In this document: in pieces, positions 35,732 through 43,881 of the stretch
How positions within the stretch are numbered: the first letter of the stretch is position 1
Layout of the letters: each line of letters starts with the position of its first letter
Source: Stenotrophomonas sp. NA06056
GTDB taxonomy: Bacteria; Pseudomonadota; Gammaproteobacteria; Xanthomonadales; Xanthomonadaceae
Assembly: GCF_013364355.1 (NCBI RefSeq)
Contig: NZ_CP054931.1
Coordinates: 558,001-622,000 of the forward strand
Length of the DNA: 64,000 bases
Direction of reading: 5' to 3'
Position numbers and translations under genes: made by a program
Notes under the pieces: generated by a model
Told to the model about the DNA's origin: nothing
What the model saw: only the letters and a program-made list of their open reading frames with translations
Database searches by the model: none

Positions 35732-35923
35732 GGAAACTGTCGAAGGCGGGGCACTGTGGGTTTGCGGGGTGTGAGCCGCATGGATGCGGCGACCAAGCCT
35801 CCATGGATGGATTCACGGCGTCCCCGCAAACCCACAGTGCCCTGCCATCCCACGGAATGCCGCTTTGGCCTTTGCTGTCGCCGTTGCTTGAAGAGCCTCT
35901 GCGGGTGCAGGGCGCAGCCCTGC
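35732..35923 (+). repeat. Long structured repeat, copy 2
   Basis: Plus-strand copy: GGAAACTGTCGAA box, 25-nt arm (35745-35769), 52-nt core (35770-35821), matching 25-nt arm (35822-35846; one G-T wobble), CCATCCCACGGAATG box, CTTTGCTGT tract and terminal GCAGGGC/GCCCTGC hairpin (35907-35923). The core shares GTGAGCCGCATGGATGCGGC with copy 1, while the arm middle changes from TGGGTCC to CACTGT with pairing kept. It ends 10 bp before the stop codon of the convergent AraC gene. Function unknown. Confidence 0.75.
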
Positions 35924-35933
35924 TGAAGAACCC

Positions 35934-36758
35934 TCAAATATCTGTAGGAGCGAGCCCGTACTGCTCGGCGAAGCGCTTGCTGAAGCTCGCGGCAGAGCGA
36001 TACCCCGCGCGCGCTGCCACGGTCTTCAGCGGCAGGTCGGTGGTGTACAGCAGCTGCATGCCATGGGCCAGGCGCGCTTCGGTCAGCAGCTGGCGCAGGC
36101 TGGTGGCCTCGGCCGCCAACCGCCGCCGCAGGGTCGCGCCGCTCAGTGCGAAGTGCGCTTCAACGTCGCGCGACTGCCAGTCGCGTGCCGGTTCGGCAGC
36201 GATGCGGTCGCGGATCTGTTCGCCCAGCGTCGGTGCGTGCGGCAACAGCAGGTTGCCGTGGCCCTGCCGGCACCACGCCAGCACCAGGGTGGCCAGTGCC
36301 AGTCGCGCTTCGCTGTAGCGGGCATCCTGCAACGATTGCCGCCAGCTGCGCAGTACCGCCGCGTGATCACACAGCGCCTGTCGTGCCAGTGCCGGCCCGG
36401 CCGTTGGCAAGGCTTCGCTCCACAGGGTGCGCGCCGCGGCCAGTACTTCCGGGCACAGCGGCACGATCGCGCTGAGGTACCGGCCGGTCTGCGGGTCCGG
36501 CGTGTTGACCACATCGATGCGGCAACGCTGCGTGATCAGCAGGATGTCGCCCGGGACGAAGGTCAGCGACTGGTGTGCGGTACGCACCTGCTTGCGGCCT
36601 TCCAGCAGGATGGCGAACTGCGGCTGCGGTATCTCCACCGAACTGGCGCCATGCTCGCGGCGGGCGGTGATGCAGGCGTAGCCTTCGGCGCGTTCGCAGC
36701 CGGCCAGGCTGGCCATCTCCGCCAACAGTGCCATGGCGGTGGGGGGCATGCCGGTCAT
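35934..36758 (-). CDS. AraC-family transcriptional regulator
   Basis: 274 aa. An N-terminal AraC_N-type cupin-like domain (about 25-165, with VEIPQPQFAILLEGRKQV and FVPGDILLI) precedes the C-terminal double HTH (about 190-274), which has DVEAHFALSGATLRRRLAAE and AGYRSAASFSKRFAEQYG. AraC_N regulators of this type often control alcohol or aldehyde metabolism genes. Its ATG overlaps the stop of the VIT-family gene (ATGA), so both are translated from one mRNA. Its target is not clear. Confidence 0.9.
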   Translation of the reverse strand: MTGMPPTAMALLAEMASLAGCERAEGYACITARREHGASSVEIPQPQFAILLEGRKQVRTAHQSLTFVPGDILLITQRCRIDVVNTPDPQTGRYLSAIVPLCPEVLAAARTLWSEALPTAGPALARQALCDHAAVLRSWRQSLQDARYSEARLALATLVLAWCRQGHGNLLLPHAPTLGEQIRDRIAAEPARDWQSRDVEAHFALSGATLRRRLAAEATSLRQLLTEARLAHGMQLLYTTDLPLKTVAARAGYRSAASFSKRFAEQYGLAPTDI

Positions 36759-37459
36759 ACGACGTGCGCGCCCAGCAGGCGACCCACCGCCGCTGCAGCG
36801 GCCATCGCCAGCGCGCCCCAGAACATCACGCGCAGGGCGCCGCGCATCGGTGACGCGCCACCGGCCCGCGCCGCCATCGCGCCGGTCAGGCATAGACCGG
36901 CCAGGGTGCTGACCGTGGTGGCCGTGGCGACGTTCTGTACCGGTGCCAGCAGTGCGGTCAGCACCGGCAGGGCAGCACCACAGGTGAAGGCGCCGGCCGA
37001 AGCCAGTGCAGCCTGCAACGGTCGCGCGCGCAGTTCCTCGGTGATGCCCAGTTCGTCGCGCGCATGGGCACCCAGCGCGTCGTGGGCGGTCAGCTGCTCG
37101 GCGACCTGGCGTGCCAGCGCCGGTTCCAGGCCGCGGTGGCGGTAAATCGCGGTCAGCTCGTCCAGTTCGCTGTGCGGGTCTTCGTGCAGCTCGCGTTTCT
37201 CCATCGCCAGATCGGCATTCTCGGTATCGGCCTGGGTCTGCACCGACACATACTCGCCGGCGGCCATCGACATCGCACCGGCCACGGTGCCGGCCACGCC
37301 CGTGGCCAGGATCGTGCTGGCCGAGGCGCCGCTGGCGGCCACCCCGACCACCAGGCCGGCCACCGAGACGATGCCATCGTTGGCGCCCAGCACGGCGGCA
37401 CGCAGCCAGCCGACGCGATCGGCGCGATGCAGTTCAGGATGTCGTGAATGGCGGCTCAT
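36755..37459 (-). CDS. VIT1/CCC1-family Fe/Mn transporter
   Basis: 234 aa inner-membrane protein. The family start DRVGWLRAAVLGANDGIVSVAGLVVGVA forms the first helix. SMAAGEYVSVQTQADTE is the highly conserved second-helix signature. A cytoplasmic metal-binding helical region (about 80-145, rich in Glu/His) and three C-terminal helices follow. Members export iron or manganese from the cytoplasm. It is translationally coupled to an AraC-type regulator. Confidence 0.9.
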   Translation of the reverse strand: MSRHSRHPELHRADRVGWLRAAVLGANDGIVSVAGLVVGVAASGASASTILATGVAGTVAGAMSMAAGEYVSVQTQADTENADLAMEKRELHEDPHSELDELTAIYRHRGLEPALARQVAEQLTAHDALGAHARDELGITEELRARPLQAALASAGAFTCGAALPVLTALLAPVQNVATATTVSTLAGLCLTGAMAARAGGASPMRGALRVMFWGALAMAAAAAVGRLLGAHVV

Positions 37460-37611
37460 GGCCCTGAGTGTACGAGGGTCAAGAGGGTGTCGGTAGGATG
37501 CTGAAACCCGTCACCGTCGCATGACGTAACGAGCCGCCACGCTATAGTGCGCCCTTGCGATGCAAGGCTCCCAGCCCCACATCCCCTGCCACCGTCCAGC
37601 GAGCCACCCCC

Positions 37612-38976
37612 TTGTCGAGCCCCAGCCACGTCGCCGATACGCCCATTACCGACCGCTCGCAACTGGTGGCGGAGATCGCCTCCGGCGAGAAGCCCCGTTC
37701 GCAGTGGCGCATCGGTACCGAGCACGAGAAGTTCGGGTTCCGCCTGGATGACCTGCGCCCACCGACCTTCGAGGGCGAGCGTGGCATCGAGGCACTGCTC
37801 AACGGCCTGGTCCGTTTCGGCTGGACGCCGGTGCAGGAAAACGGCAACACCATCGCCCTGCTGCGTGATGGTGCCTCGGTGACGTTGGAGCCCGCTGGCC
37901 AGCTGGAACTGTCCGGTGCGGCGCTGGAAACCATCCACCAGACCTGCGTGGAAACCGGCACCCATCTCAATGAAGTGGCACAGGTGGCCGGTGAACTGCA
38001 GCTGGGCTTCCTTGGCATGGGCTTCCAGCCAAAGTGGACGCGCGATGAAATGCCGTGGATGCCGAAGGGCCGCTACAAGATCATGCGTTCGTACATGCCC
38101 AAGGTCGGTTCGTTGGGCTTGGACATGATGACCCGCACCTGCACCGTGCAGGTGAACCTGGATTACGCCAGCGAAGCGGACATGGTGAAGAAGTTCCGCG
38201 TGTCGTTGGCGTTGCAGCCGATCGCCACCGCGTTGTTCGCCGACTCGCCGTTCACCGAAGGCAAGCCGAACGGCTACCTCAGCTACCGCTCGCACATCTG
38301 GACCGACACCGATGCCGACCGTACCGGCATGCTCGACTTCGTGTTCGAAGACGGCTTCGGTTACGAGCGCTACGTCGACTACCTGCTCGACGTGCCGATG
38401 TATTTCTCCTACCGCGACGGCATCTACCACGATGCCAGCGGGCAGAGCTTCCGCGATTTCATGCAGGGCAAGCTGCCGGTGCTGCCGGGCGCGTTGCCGA
38501 CGCTGCGCGACTGGTCGGACCACACCACCACCGCGTTCCCGGAAGTGCGGCTGAAGAAGTACCTGGAAATGCGCGGGGCCGATGGTGGCCCGTGGAGCCG
38601 CCTGTGCGCGCTGCCGGCCTTCTGGGTGGGGCTGCTGTACGACGACACCGCGCTGGACGCGGCGTGGGACCTGGTCCGCGACTTCAGCCTGGTCGAACGC
38701 CATGCGCTGCGTGATGGCGTGCCCAAGCATGCGATGAACCTGCCGTTCCGCAATGGCACCGTGCGTGATCTGGCGCGCGAAGCAGTGAAGATATCCGTGG
38801 AAGGCCTCAAGCGCCGTGCGGCGCGCAATGCCGATGGCCAGGATGAAAGCAAGTTCCTGGACGTGCTGCAGGAAATCGTCGAGTCCGGCCTGACCCCGGC
38901 CGAGCGCAAGCTGGCGCTGTTCCATGGCCGCTGGCACGGCGATGTGGATCCGGTGTTCCGCGAATTCGCGTACTGA
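37612..38976 (+). CDS. gshA: Glutamate-cysteine ligase (plant/GCS2 type)
   Basis: 454 aa cytoplasmic enzyme, first step of glutathione synthesis. Signatures: [12 protein letters not shown] near the N-terminus, [33 protein letters not shown] and [17 protein letters not shown]. This is the long GCS2 type found in xanthomonads, alphaproteobacteria and plants, not E. coli GshA. TTG at 37612 ([18 protein letters not shown]) is chosen because the encoded N-terminus and the 454-aa length fit the family. An earlier TTG at 37555 adds 19 residues. Glutathione made here also serves frmAB further along. Confidence 0.93.
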   Translation: MSSPSHVADTPITDRSQLVAEIASGEKPRSQWRIGTEHEKFGFRLDDLRPPTFEGERGIEALLNGLVRFGWTPVQENGNTIALLRDGASVTLEPAGQLELSGAALETIHQTCVETGTHLNEVAQVAGELQLGFLGMGFQPKWTRDEMPWMPKGRYKIMRSYMPKVGSLGLDMMTRTCTVQVNLDYASEADMVKKFRVSLALQPIATALFADSPFTEGKPNGYLSYRSHIWTDTDADRTGMLDFVFEDGFGYERYVDYLLDVPMYFSYRDGIYHDASGQSFRDFMQGKLPVLPGALPTLRDWSDHTTTAFPEVRLKKYLEMRGADGGPWSRLCALPAFWVGLLYDDTALDAAWDLVRDFSLVERHALRDGVPKHAMNLPFRNGTVRDLAREAVKISVEGLKRRAARNADGQDESKFLDVLQEIVESGLTPAERKLALFHGRWHGDVDPVFREFAY

Positions 38977-38986
38977 TCGCCTTGCG

Positions 38987-39044
38987 GTAGTGCCGGCCGC
39001 TGGCCGGCAGATGTACGGGGTTGCCGGCCAGCGGCCGGCACTAC
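38987..39044. repeat. Inverted pair of SMAG palindromes (TGCCGGCC type)
   Basis: GTAGTGCCGGCC-headed monomers at 38987-39010 and inverted at 39022-39044. They lie between convergent gshA and the dehydrogenase gene. Confidence 0.85.
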
Positions 39045-39050
39045 CAAACG

Positions 39051-39080
39051 AAAAACCCCGGCATTGCCGGGGTGTTTCGT
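39051..39080. terminator. Bidirectional terminator
   Basis: CCCCGGC/GCCGGGG stem (39056-39072, loop ATT) flanked by AAAAA on the left and TGTTTCGTTTT on the right. It can end gshA on the plus strand and the convergent dehydrogenase transcript on the minus strand. Confidence 0.8.
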
Positions 39081-39098
39081 TTTCACGTCCGCCTTGGA

Positions 39099-40157
39099 TC
39101 AGGCGGCGTTCTTCATCGTCGCCATGTCGATCACGAAGCGGTAGCGCACATCGTTCTTCGCCATGCGCTCCCAGGCTTCGTTGACGTTCTTGATGTCGAT
39201 CATCTCCACATCGCTGACGATGCCGTGCTCGGCGCAGAAGTCCATCATTTCCTGGGTTTCAGCCATGCCGCCGATCGCCGAGCCGGTCAGGTGCTTGCGA
39301 CCGAAGATCACGCTGCCACCGGTCAACGGCGGGTCCAGTTCGGTCAGCACGCCGACCAGGCACATGGTGGCCTCGCGCTTGAGCAGGCCCATGTACGGGT
39401 TGGTGTCATGGCCGACCGGGATGGTGTTGAGCAGGAAGTCGAAGCTGCCGGCGTGGGCCTTCATCTGCGCCGCATTACGCGAGACCAGTACTTCATCGGC
39501 GCCCAGGCGCTTGGCGTCGGCACCCTTTTCCGGCGTGGTCGTGATCATCACCACGTGCGCACCGAGCGCCTTGGCGAACTTCACGCCCATGTGGCCGAGA
39601 CCGCCCAGACCGATCACGCCGACCTTCTGGCCCGGGCCGACCTTCCAGTGGCGCAGCGGCGACCAGGTGGTGATGCCGGCGCACAGCAGCGGCGCGGCGG
39701 CCTTCAGGTCCAGCGTTTCGGAGACCTTGACCACGAAGCGCTGCTCGACCACCACGTGGTCGGAATAGCCGCCGTAGGTCGGGGCACCGTCAGCGCGTTC
39801 ACGGCCGTTGTAGGTCCAGGTGGCACCTTCGGCGCAGTACTGCTCCAGGTCGTGTTCGCAGGCATCGCAGTGGCGGCAGGAGTCGACCATGCAGCCGACG
39901 CCGGCATGGTCGCCGACCTTGAAGCGGGTGACGTCGCTGCCGACCTCGGTCACGCGGCCGATGATCTCGTGGCCCGGCACCATCGGGTAGATCGAGCCAC
40001 CCCAGTCGTCGCGGGCCTGGTGCAGGTCGGAATGGCAGATGCCGCTGTACAGGATCTCGATGCGCACATCGTTCGGGCCGACGGCGCGGCGCTCGAACTC
40101 GAAAGGTACCAGCGGATCGGTATGGGTATGGGCGGCGTAACCACGGGCGAGGGACAT
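39099..40157 (-). CDS. Zinc-dependent NAD(P) alcohol dehydrogenase (YahK/CAD-like)
   Basis: 352 aa cytoplasmic medium-chain dehydrogenase. Catalytic zinc ligands are in SGICHSDLHQARDDWGG and PGHEIIGRV. The structural zinc Cys cluster is CRHCDACEHDLEQYC, and the Rossmann motif is GLGGLGHMGVKFAKAL. This matches the YahK/cinnamyl-alcohol-dehydrogenase group, which reduces many aldehydes, usually with NADPH. It is divergent from a LysR-type gene about 106 bp away, the likely regulator. Confidence 0.92.
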   Translation of the reverse strand: MSLARGYAAHTHTDPLVPFEFERRAVGPNDVRIEILYSGICHSDLHQARDDWGGSIYPMVPGHEIIGRVTEVGSDVTRFKVGDHAGVGCMVDSCRHCDACEHDLEQYCAEGATWTYNGRERADGAPTYGGYSDHVVVEQRFVVKVSETLDLKAAAPLLCAGITTWSPLRHWKVGPGQKVGVIGLGGLGHMGVKFAKALGAHVVMITTTPEKGADAKRLGADEVLVSRNAAQMKAHAGSFDFLLNTIPVGHDTNPYMGLLKREATMCLVGVLTELDPPLTGGSVIFGRKHLTGSAIGGMAETQEMMDFCAEHGIVSDVEMIDIKNVNEAWERMAKNDVRYRFVIDMATMKNAA

Positions 40158-40263
40158 GGGGAATCCTTGGCGGGTTTGTCGAAAGGCGTTTTACAATACG
40201 CCCCGTACCGCAAGGTAAGAAGCCCATATATCGGCATGATTCATCAAGGCAGACTGCACAATC

Positions 40264-41148
40264 ATGGCCACTGACAATCTGTCCCACCTGGCTGCCTTCG
40301 CCGCGGTCGCCCGCCATCGCAGCTTCCGCCGGGCAGGCGCCGAACTGGCCCTGTCGACCTCGGCGGTGAGCTATGCAATCCGCGCGCTGGAGGAACGGCT
40401 GGGGGTGGGCCTGTTCCATCGCACCACCCGCAGCGTGGCCCTGACCGAGGCCGGGCAGCGCCTGCTGGAACGCCTGCAGCCGGCGCTGGGCCAGGTGCAC
40501 GATGCGCTGGAAGAGATGAACCAGTTCCGTGCCGTTCCCGCAGGCCTGCTGCGGATCAACGCGACGCGGGCGGCGGTGGCGACCCAGCTGGGTCCGAGGC
40601 TGGCGCGCTTCCTGCACGCCCATCCGGACGTGCGGGTGGAACTGACCGAGAACGATGGCCTGGTCGACATCGTCGCCGAGGGCTACGACGCCGGCGTGCG
40701 CCTGCACGAGTTCGTGCCCGAGGACATGGTGGCGGTGCCGATGGGACCGCCGCTGCGCGGATTGATCGTCGGTTCGCCCGAGTACCTGCGGCGCCGGCCG
40801 GCTCCGCAGCACCCGCGCGACTTGGCTGCACACGAGTGCGTGCGTTTCCGCTTCGCCAGCGGCCATCTGTACAAGTGGCAGTTCGAGCGCGAGGGCCAGA
40901 CCCTGGAGATCGACGTACCGGGGCGGCTGACGCTGTGCGAGCAGGGCACCGTGGTTGGCGCGGTGCTCGATGGCATCGGCCTGGCCTATGTGCTGGAAGA
41001 CACCGCGCGGCCGTACATCGACTCGGGGCAGATGGTGGCGGTGCTGGAAGACTGGAGCGAACCGTTTGCCGGGTTCGCGTTGTACTACCCCAAGCAGCGG
41101 CAGATGCCTGGAGCGCTGCGCGCGTTCGTGGATATGCTGCGCGAGTGA
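40264..41148 (+). CDS. LysR-family regulator (dehydrogenase-linked)
   Basis: 294 aa. The N-terminal winged HTH (LAAFAAVARHRSFRRAGAEL, ALSTSAVSYAIRALEERLGV, about 6-60) precedes a substrate-binding domain (about 90-290). The HTH and domain layout match the CrgA/DsdC-like group that responds to aldehydes and aromatic compounds. It is divergent from the zinc alcohol dehydrogenase and probably controls it. It ends just before a SMAG pair. Confidence 0.9.
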   Translation: MATDNLSHLAAFAAVARHRSFRRAGAELALSTSAVSYAIRALEERLGVGLFHRTTRSVALTEAGQRLLERLQPALGQVHDALEEMNQFRAVPAGLLRINATRAAVATQLGPRLARFLHAHPDVRVELTENDGLVDIVAEGYDAGVRLHEFVPEDMVAVPMGPPLRGLIVGSPEYLRRRPAPQHPRDLAAHECVRFRFASGHLYKWQFEREGQTLEIDVPGRLTLCEQGTVVGAVLDGIGLAYVLEDTARPYIDSGQMVAVLEDWSEPFAGFALYYPKQRQMPGALRAFVDMLRE

Positions 41149-41163
41149 ATCGTGGTGGGTCGC

Positions 41164-41265
41164 ATCCACGCATGGCGTGGAACTACTGATCCACTGCCGC
41201 ATGCCCATTTCGAGCCACGCCACGCGAGGATGCCCTTGCACAGTAGATCCACGCCATGCGTGGAT
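41164..41265. repeat. Two SMAG palindromes (ATCCACGC type)
   Basis: ATCCACGCATGGCGTGGA with CTAC at 41164-41185, and GTAG-headed ATCCACGCCATGCGTGGAT at 41243-41265, in inverted orientation. They lie between convergent LysR and TetR genes. Confidence 0.8.
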
Positions 41266-41274
41266 GGCACCACG

Positions 41275-41937
41275 TTACGCAGCCTGCAACATCGGCTCCA
41301 TCAACTGCAGGCAGTCGCGCAGATGCGCATCCACCGATGCGTCCTCGGCAACCACGCCGATGGCGCGTTCGCGCAGGGGTTCGGCCACGGCCATGGACAG
41401 CACCAGCCGCGCCATCTGCTCTGGATCACCGGCGCGCAGCAGACCACGTTGCTGCTGCCGCCGCAGCCAGTCCGTCAGCAGCGCACGACCGCGACCGATG
41501 CCGTTGTCGAGGTAGGCCTGCAGCAGCGCGTCCTTCCCCGGGAAGTCGGTGGTCAACAGGCGGAACACCCGCACCGCCTGCGCTGACAGTGCCTGCGCGC
41601 ACACCGCCTGCAGGATGTCGTGCAGCAGTGGCAGCACGTCATCGGCGTGGCGGGCATCACGCTGCAGCTGCGGTGCGAAGCCATCGGTCCACTCGCGCAC
41701 CGCCAGGCCCACCAGCTCGTCACGGTTGCCGGCATGCCGGTACACCGTCTTCTTGGCCACACCGGCATGCGCGGCGACCGCTTCGATGGTGGTCGCTTCG
41801 TAACCCTGCGTCAGCAGCAGATCCAGCGTCGCCTGCAGCACGGCATGGCGTACGTCGGCTTCTGGCCGTGCTGGACGGCCGCGGCGACGCGGCGTAGCGA
41901 TCGGATCGGGCGTGGCGGTGGCAGTCATCGCGCACAT
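41275..41937 (-). CDS. TetR/AcrR-family regulator
   Basis: 220 aa. The N-terminal TetR HTH (about 22-68, AVLQATLDLLLTQGYEATTI and VAAHAGVAKKTVYRHAGNR) is preceded by a basic Pro/Arg stretch common in this group. The C-terminal ligand domain resembles TetR_C AefR-type regulators. An inverted repeat upstream (41959-41977) is a candidate self-operator. On the other side stands only a 31-aa frame, so its original target gene may be lost. Confidence 0.9.
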   Translation of the reverse strand: MCAMTATATPDPIATPRRRGRPARPEADVRHAVLQATLDLLLTQGYEATTIEAVAAHAGVAKKTVYRHAGNRDELVGLAVREWTDGFAPQLQRDARHADDVLPLLHDILQAVCAQALSAQAVRVFRLLTTDFPGKDALLQAYLDNGIGRGRALLTDWLRRQQQRGLLRAGDPEQMARLVLSMAVAEPLRERAIGVVAEDASVDAHLRDCLQLMEPMLQAA

Positions 41938-41958
41938 TCTAGCGCACCCCGGGAATTT

Positions 41959-41977
41959 GGAAACTTATTTCGTTTCC
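41959..41977. promoter_or_regulatory. TetR-type inverted repeat
   Basis: GGAAAC/GTTTCC, 6-bp arms with a 7-bp spacer, 22 bp before the TetR gene start on the minus strand. It lies in an A/T-rich divergent promoter. Confidence 0.5.
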
Positions 41978-42012
41978 GTATTTTCCGGACTTCATCTGCC
42001 GAAGCATTCACC

Positions 42013-42108
42013 ATGGATACCGTCACCAGCGATACACCTGGCAGCACATCCGCCGGTGGCGGCACGCCTGAAGTTCCACCGCGCGCGTTGCTCACACCTG
42101 TGCCGTAG
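42013..42108 (+). pseudogene. 31-aa frame, possible remnant of the TetR target gene
   Basis: An ATG frame reading MDTVTSDTPG and so on, ending in TAG after 31 codons. It is divergent from tetR across the inverted repeat, where a transporter or enzyme gene would be expected. The Ser/Thr/Pro-rich sequence looks like a short N-terminal tail of a membrane transporter. There is no homologous continuation, since the VOC gene stop follows at once. It may equally be a meaningless ORF. Confidence 0.3.
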
Positions 42109-42120
42109 TGAGCAGGCGCG

Positions 42121-42537
42121 TTAGTCCAGCAGGGCGTCGTAGCCTGCATCGCTGAACTGGATCAGGCAGAAGCCGTGGCCGAAGGGATCGGCCAGCACGG
42201 CGATCTTTCCCCAGCGCCGCTCGCGCACGGATTGTTCGAGCGTGGCGCCGGCCGCAACCACACGCCTCAGCGCGACCTCGATGTCATCCACCACCCAATC
42301 CAGGTGCAGCGGCGTCCAGTGACGCTCGTAATCGCGCACGTCGCCGTCTTCGGTGGCGGCGCTGCCGGCGTCGTTCTGCAGCAGATACAGCGGCGTCGGT
42401 CCGCCCAGCAGTTCCAGCGCACCCGGGCCGAGGCGGCGGCCGGCGTGCAGGCCGAAGGCCTGGGTGTAGAAGGCTTCGGCGCTGGTGATGTCGGGGACGT
42501 CGAGGTTGACGATGAAGGAGGCGGCGGAGGGGAGCAT
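42121..42537 (-). CDS. VOC-family (glyoxalase-like) protein
   Basis: 138 aa single-chain vicinal-oxygen-chelate fold. The pattern is two beta-alpha-beta-beta-beta halves, with FIVNLDVPDITSAEAFYTQA at the start, WTPLHLDWVVDDIEVAL in the middle and VLADPFGHGFCLIQF at the end. Metal or ligand residues cannot be assigned with certainty. Members include glyoxalase I, bleomycin-resistance proteins and dioxygenases. The ATG at 42537 starts a compact domain. It follows the old yellow enzyme gene on the same strand. Confidence 0.85.
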   Translation of the reverse strand: MLPSAASFIVNLDVPDITSAEAFYTQAFGLHAGRRLGPGALELLGGPTPLYLLQNDAGSAATEDGDVRDYERHWTPLHLDWVVDDIEVALRRVVAAGATLEQSVRERRWGKIAVLADPFGHGFCLIQFSDAGYDALLD

Positions 42538-42645
42538 GGTGGATGGCCGATGGGATGCCGGACAACCATGCGCCTGCTGTCTGGTTGCATCAAGGCGAGG
42601 CACACCGGCGGCCGCCGGTGCGCCGCATCTATGCATGGTGTGGAT

Positions 42646-43749
42646 CTAGTGTGCGCGCGGGTAATCCAGGTAGCCTGCTTCGCCGCCGCCGTAGTAGGTG
42701 CTGCGGTCGGGCGAGGCCAGCGCGATATCGCGCTGCAGGCGCTCGACCAGGTCCGGGTTGGCGATGAACGGTTGGCCGAAGGCGGCCAGGTCGATGGCGC
42801 CGGCCTCGACCAGTTTCAGCGCACGGGCGCGGGTCATGCCGCCGGCCAGGATCAGCGTGCCGCCGTAGGCCTGCTTGAACTGCTGCAGGAACGCTTCGCC
42901 CAGCACCGATTCACCCTGCTGCAGGTTGTCGTTGAGGTGCACGTAGGCCAGCCCGCGTTTGCCCAGTTCTTCGGCCAGGTACAGGTAGGTGGCTTCGTTG
43001 TCCGGGTAGAACGGCATGTCGAAGGTCAGGTTGTTCGGTGCCAGCCGCACACCGATACGCTGCGCACCGATACGCTGCGCCATCGCATCGACGGTCTCCA
43101 GGATCAGCCGCGCGCGGTTCGGCAGCGAGCCGCCGTAGCGGTCCTCGCGCTGGTTGATGAGCGGGTTGAGGAACTGCTCGAACAGGTAGCCGTTGGCGGC
43201 ATGCAGTTCGATGCCATCGAAGTCGGCGGCGATGGCATTCTCAGCACCGCGCACGAAGTCGTCGACGATGCCGGGAATCTCTGCAGTAACCAGCGCACGA
43301 GCCGGAGTCGGATCGGCATGGCCACGGCTGCCGTCGTCCAGATACACGAACGAGGTGTTCTTCGGTGCACTGGCCACCGGGCGCGTGCCGGCGCTGACCG
43401 GTTGTCCACCATCGGGCTGCAGTGAGGAATGCGACATGCGGCCGACGTGCCAGAGCTGGGCAAAGATCGTGCCCTGAGCGGCATGCACCGCCTCGGTGAC
43501 CAGCGTCCAACCGGCCACCTGCTCGGCCGACCAGATGCCCGGCACATCGATGTAGCCCTGGCCCTGCGGCGAAACCGGCGTGCCTTCGCTGATGATCAGG
43601 CCGGCGCTGGCGCGCTGCCGGTAGTACTGCGCGGTGAGCTCATTGGCGACCGAACCGGGGTTGCGGGCACGGGTCATCGGGGCCATCGCGATGCGGTTGT
43701 GCAGGGGCAGTCCTGCAAGGTCGAACGGGCGGAACAGGGCGGCGGTCAT
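42646..43749 (-). CDS. nemA: Old yellow enzyme-family alkene reductase
   Basis: 367 aa FMN flavoenzyme of the OYE/NemA family. It reduces activated C=C bonds and nitro compounds with NAD(P)H. Family motifs: FRPFDLAGLPLHNRIAMAPM at the start, the QLWHVGRMSH strand, the substrate-binding His/Asn pair in GIELHAANGYLFEQFL, NQREDRYGGSLPNRARL and GQPFIANPDL. The ATG at 43749 is preferred over 43758 because GAG precedes it at good spacing. It is divergent from a LysR-type gene with an inverted repeat between them, so induction by electrophiles through that regulator is likely. Confidence 0.92.
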   Translation of the reverse strand: MTAALFRPFDLAGLPLHNRIAMAPMTRARNPGSVANELTAQYYRQRASAGLIISEGTPVSPQGQGYIDVPGIWSAEQVAGWTLVTEAVHAAQGTIFAQLWHVGRMSHSSLQPDGGQPVSAGTRPVASAPKNTSFVYLDDGSRGHADPTPARALVTAEIPGIVDDFVRGAENAIAADFDGIELHAANGYLFEQFLNPLINQREDRYGGSLPNRARLILETVDAMAQRIGAQRIGVRLAPNNLTFDMPFYPDNEATYLYLAEELGKRGLAYVHLNDNLQQGESVLGEAFLQQFKQAYGGTLILAGGMTRARALKLVEAGAIDLAAFGQPFIANPDLVERLQRDIALASPDRSTYYGGGEAGYLDYPRAH

Positions 43750-43846
43750 GTCAGTCATCTCGGTGCGGGGGAGGGCGCCAGTGGCGCGATGCACACAGGA
43801 TGGAGTTGACATGCAGACGCATAAAGCGCTTCGATTTCCCTTGGTG

Positions 43847-43863
43847 GGGGACTATTTGTCCCC
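43847..43863. promoter_or_regulatory. Inverted repeat between nemA and lysR
   Basis: GGGGACTATTTGTCCCC: 6-bp perfect arms, A/T-rich 5-bp centre. It lies 19 bp before the LysR start, in the shared promoter. It is a candidate autoregulatory site. Confidence 0.5.
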
Positions 43864-43881
43864 AATGGAGAGCAGGAAATG

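Noticed and set aside
35254..35933. Short ORFs in the 680-bp gap
   Set aside because: They fall within the structured repeat arms, lack Shine-Dalgarno sites and change frame between the two copies.
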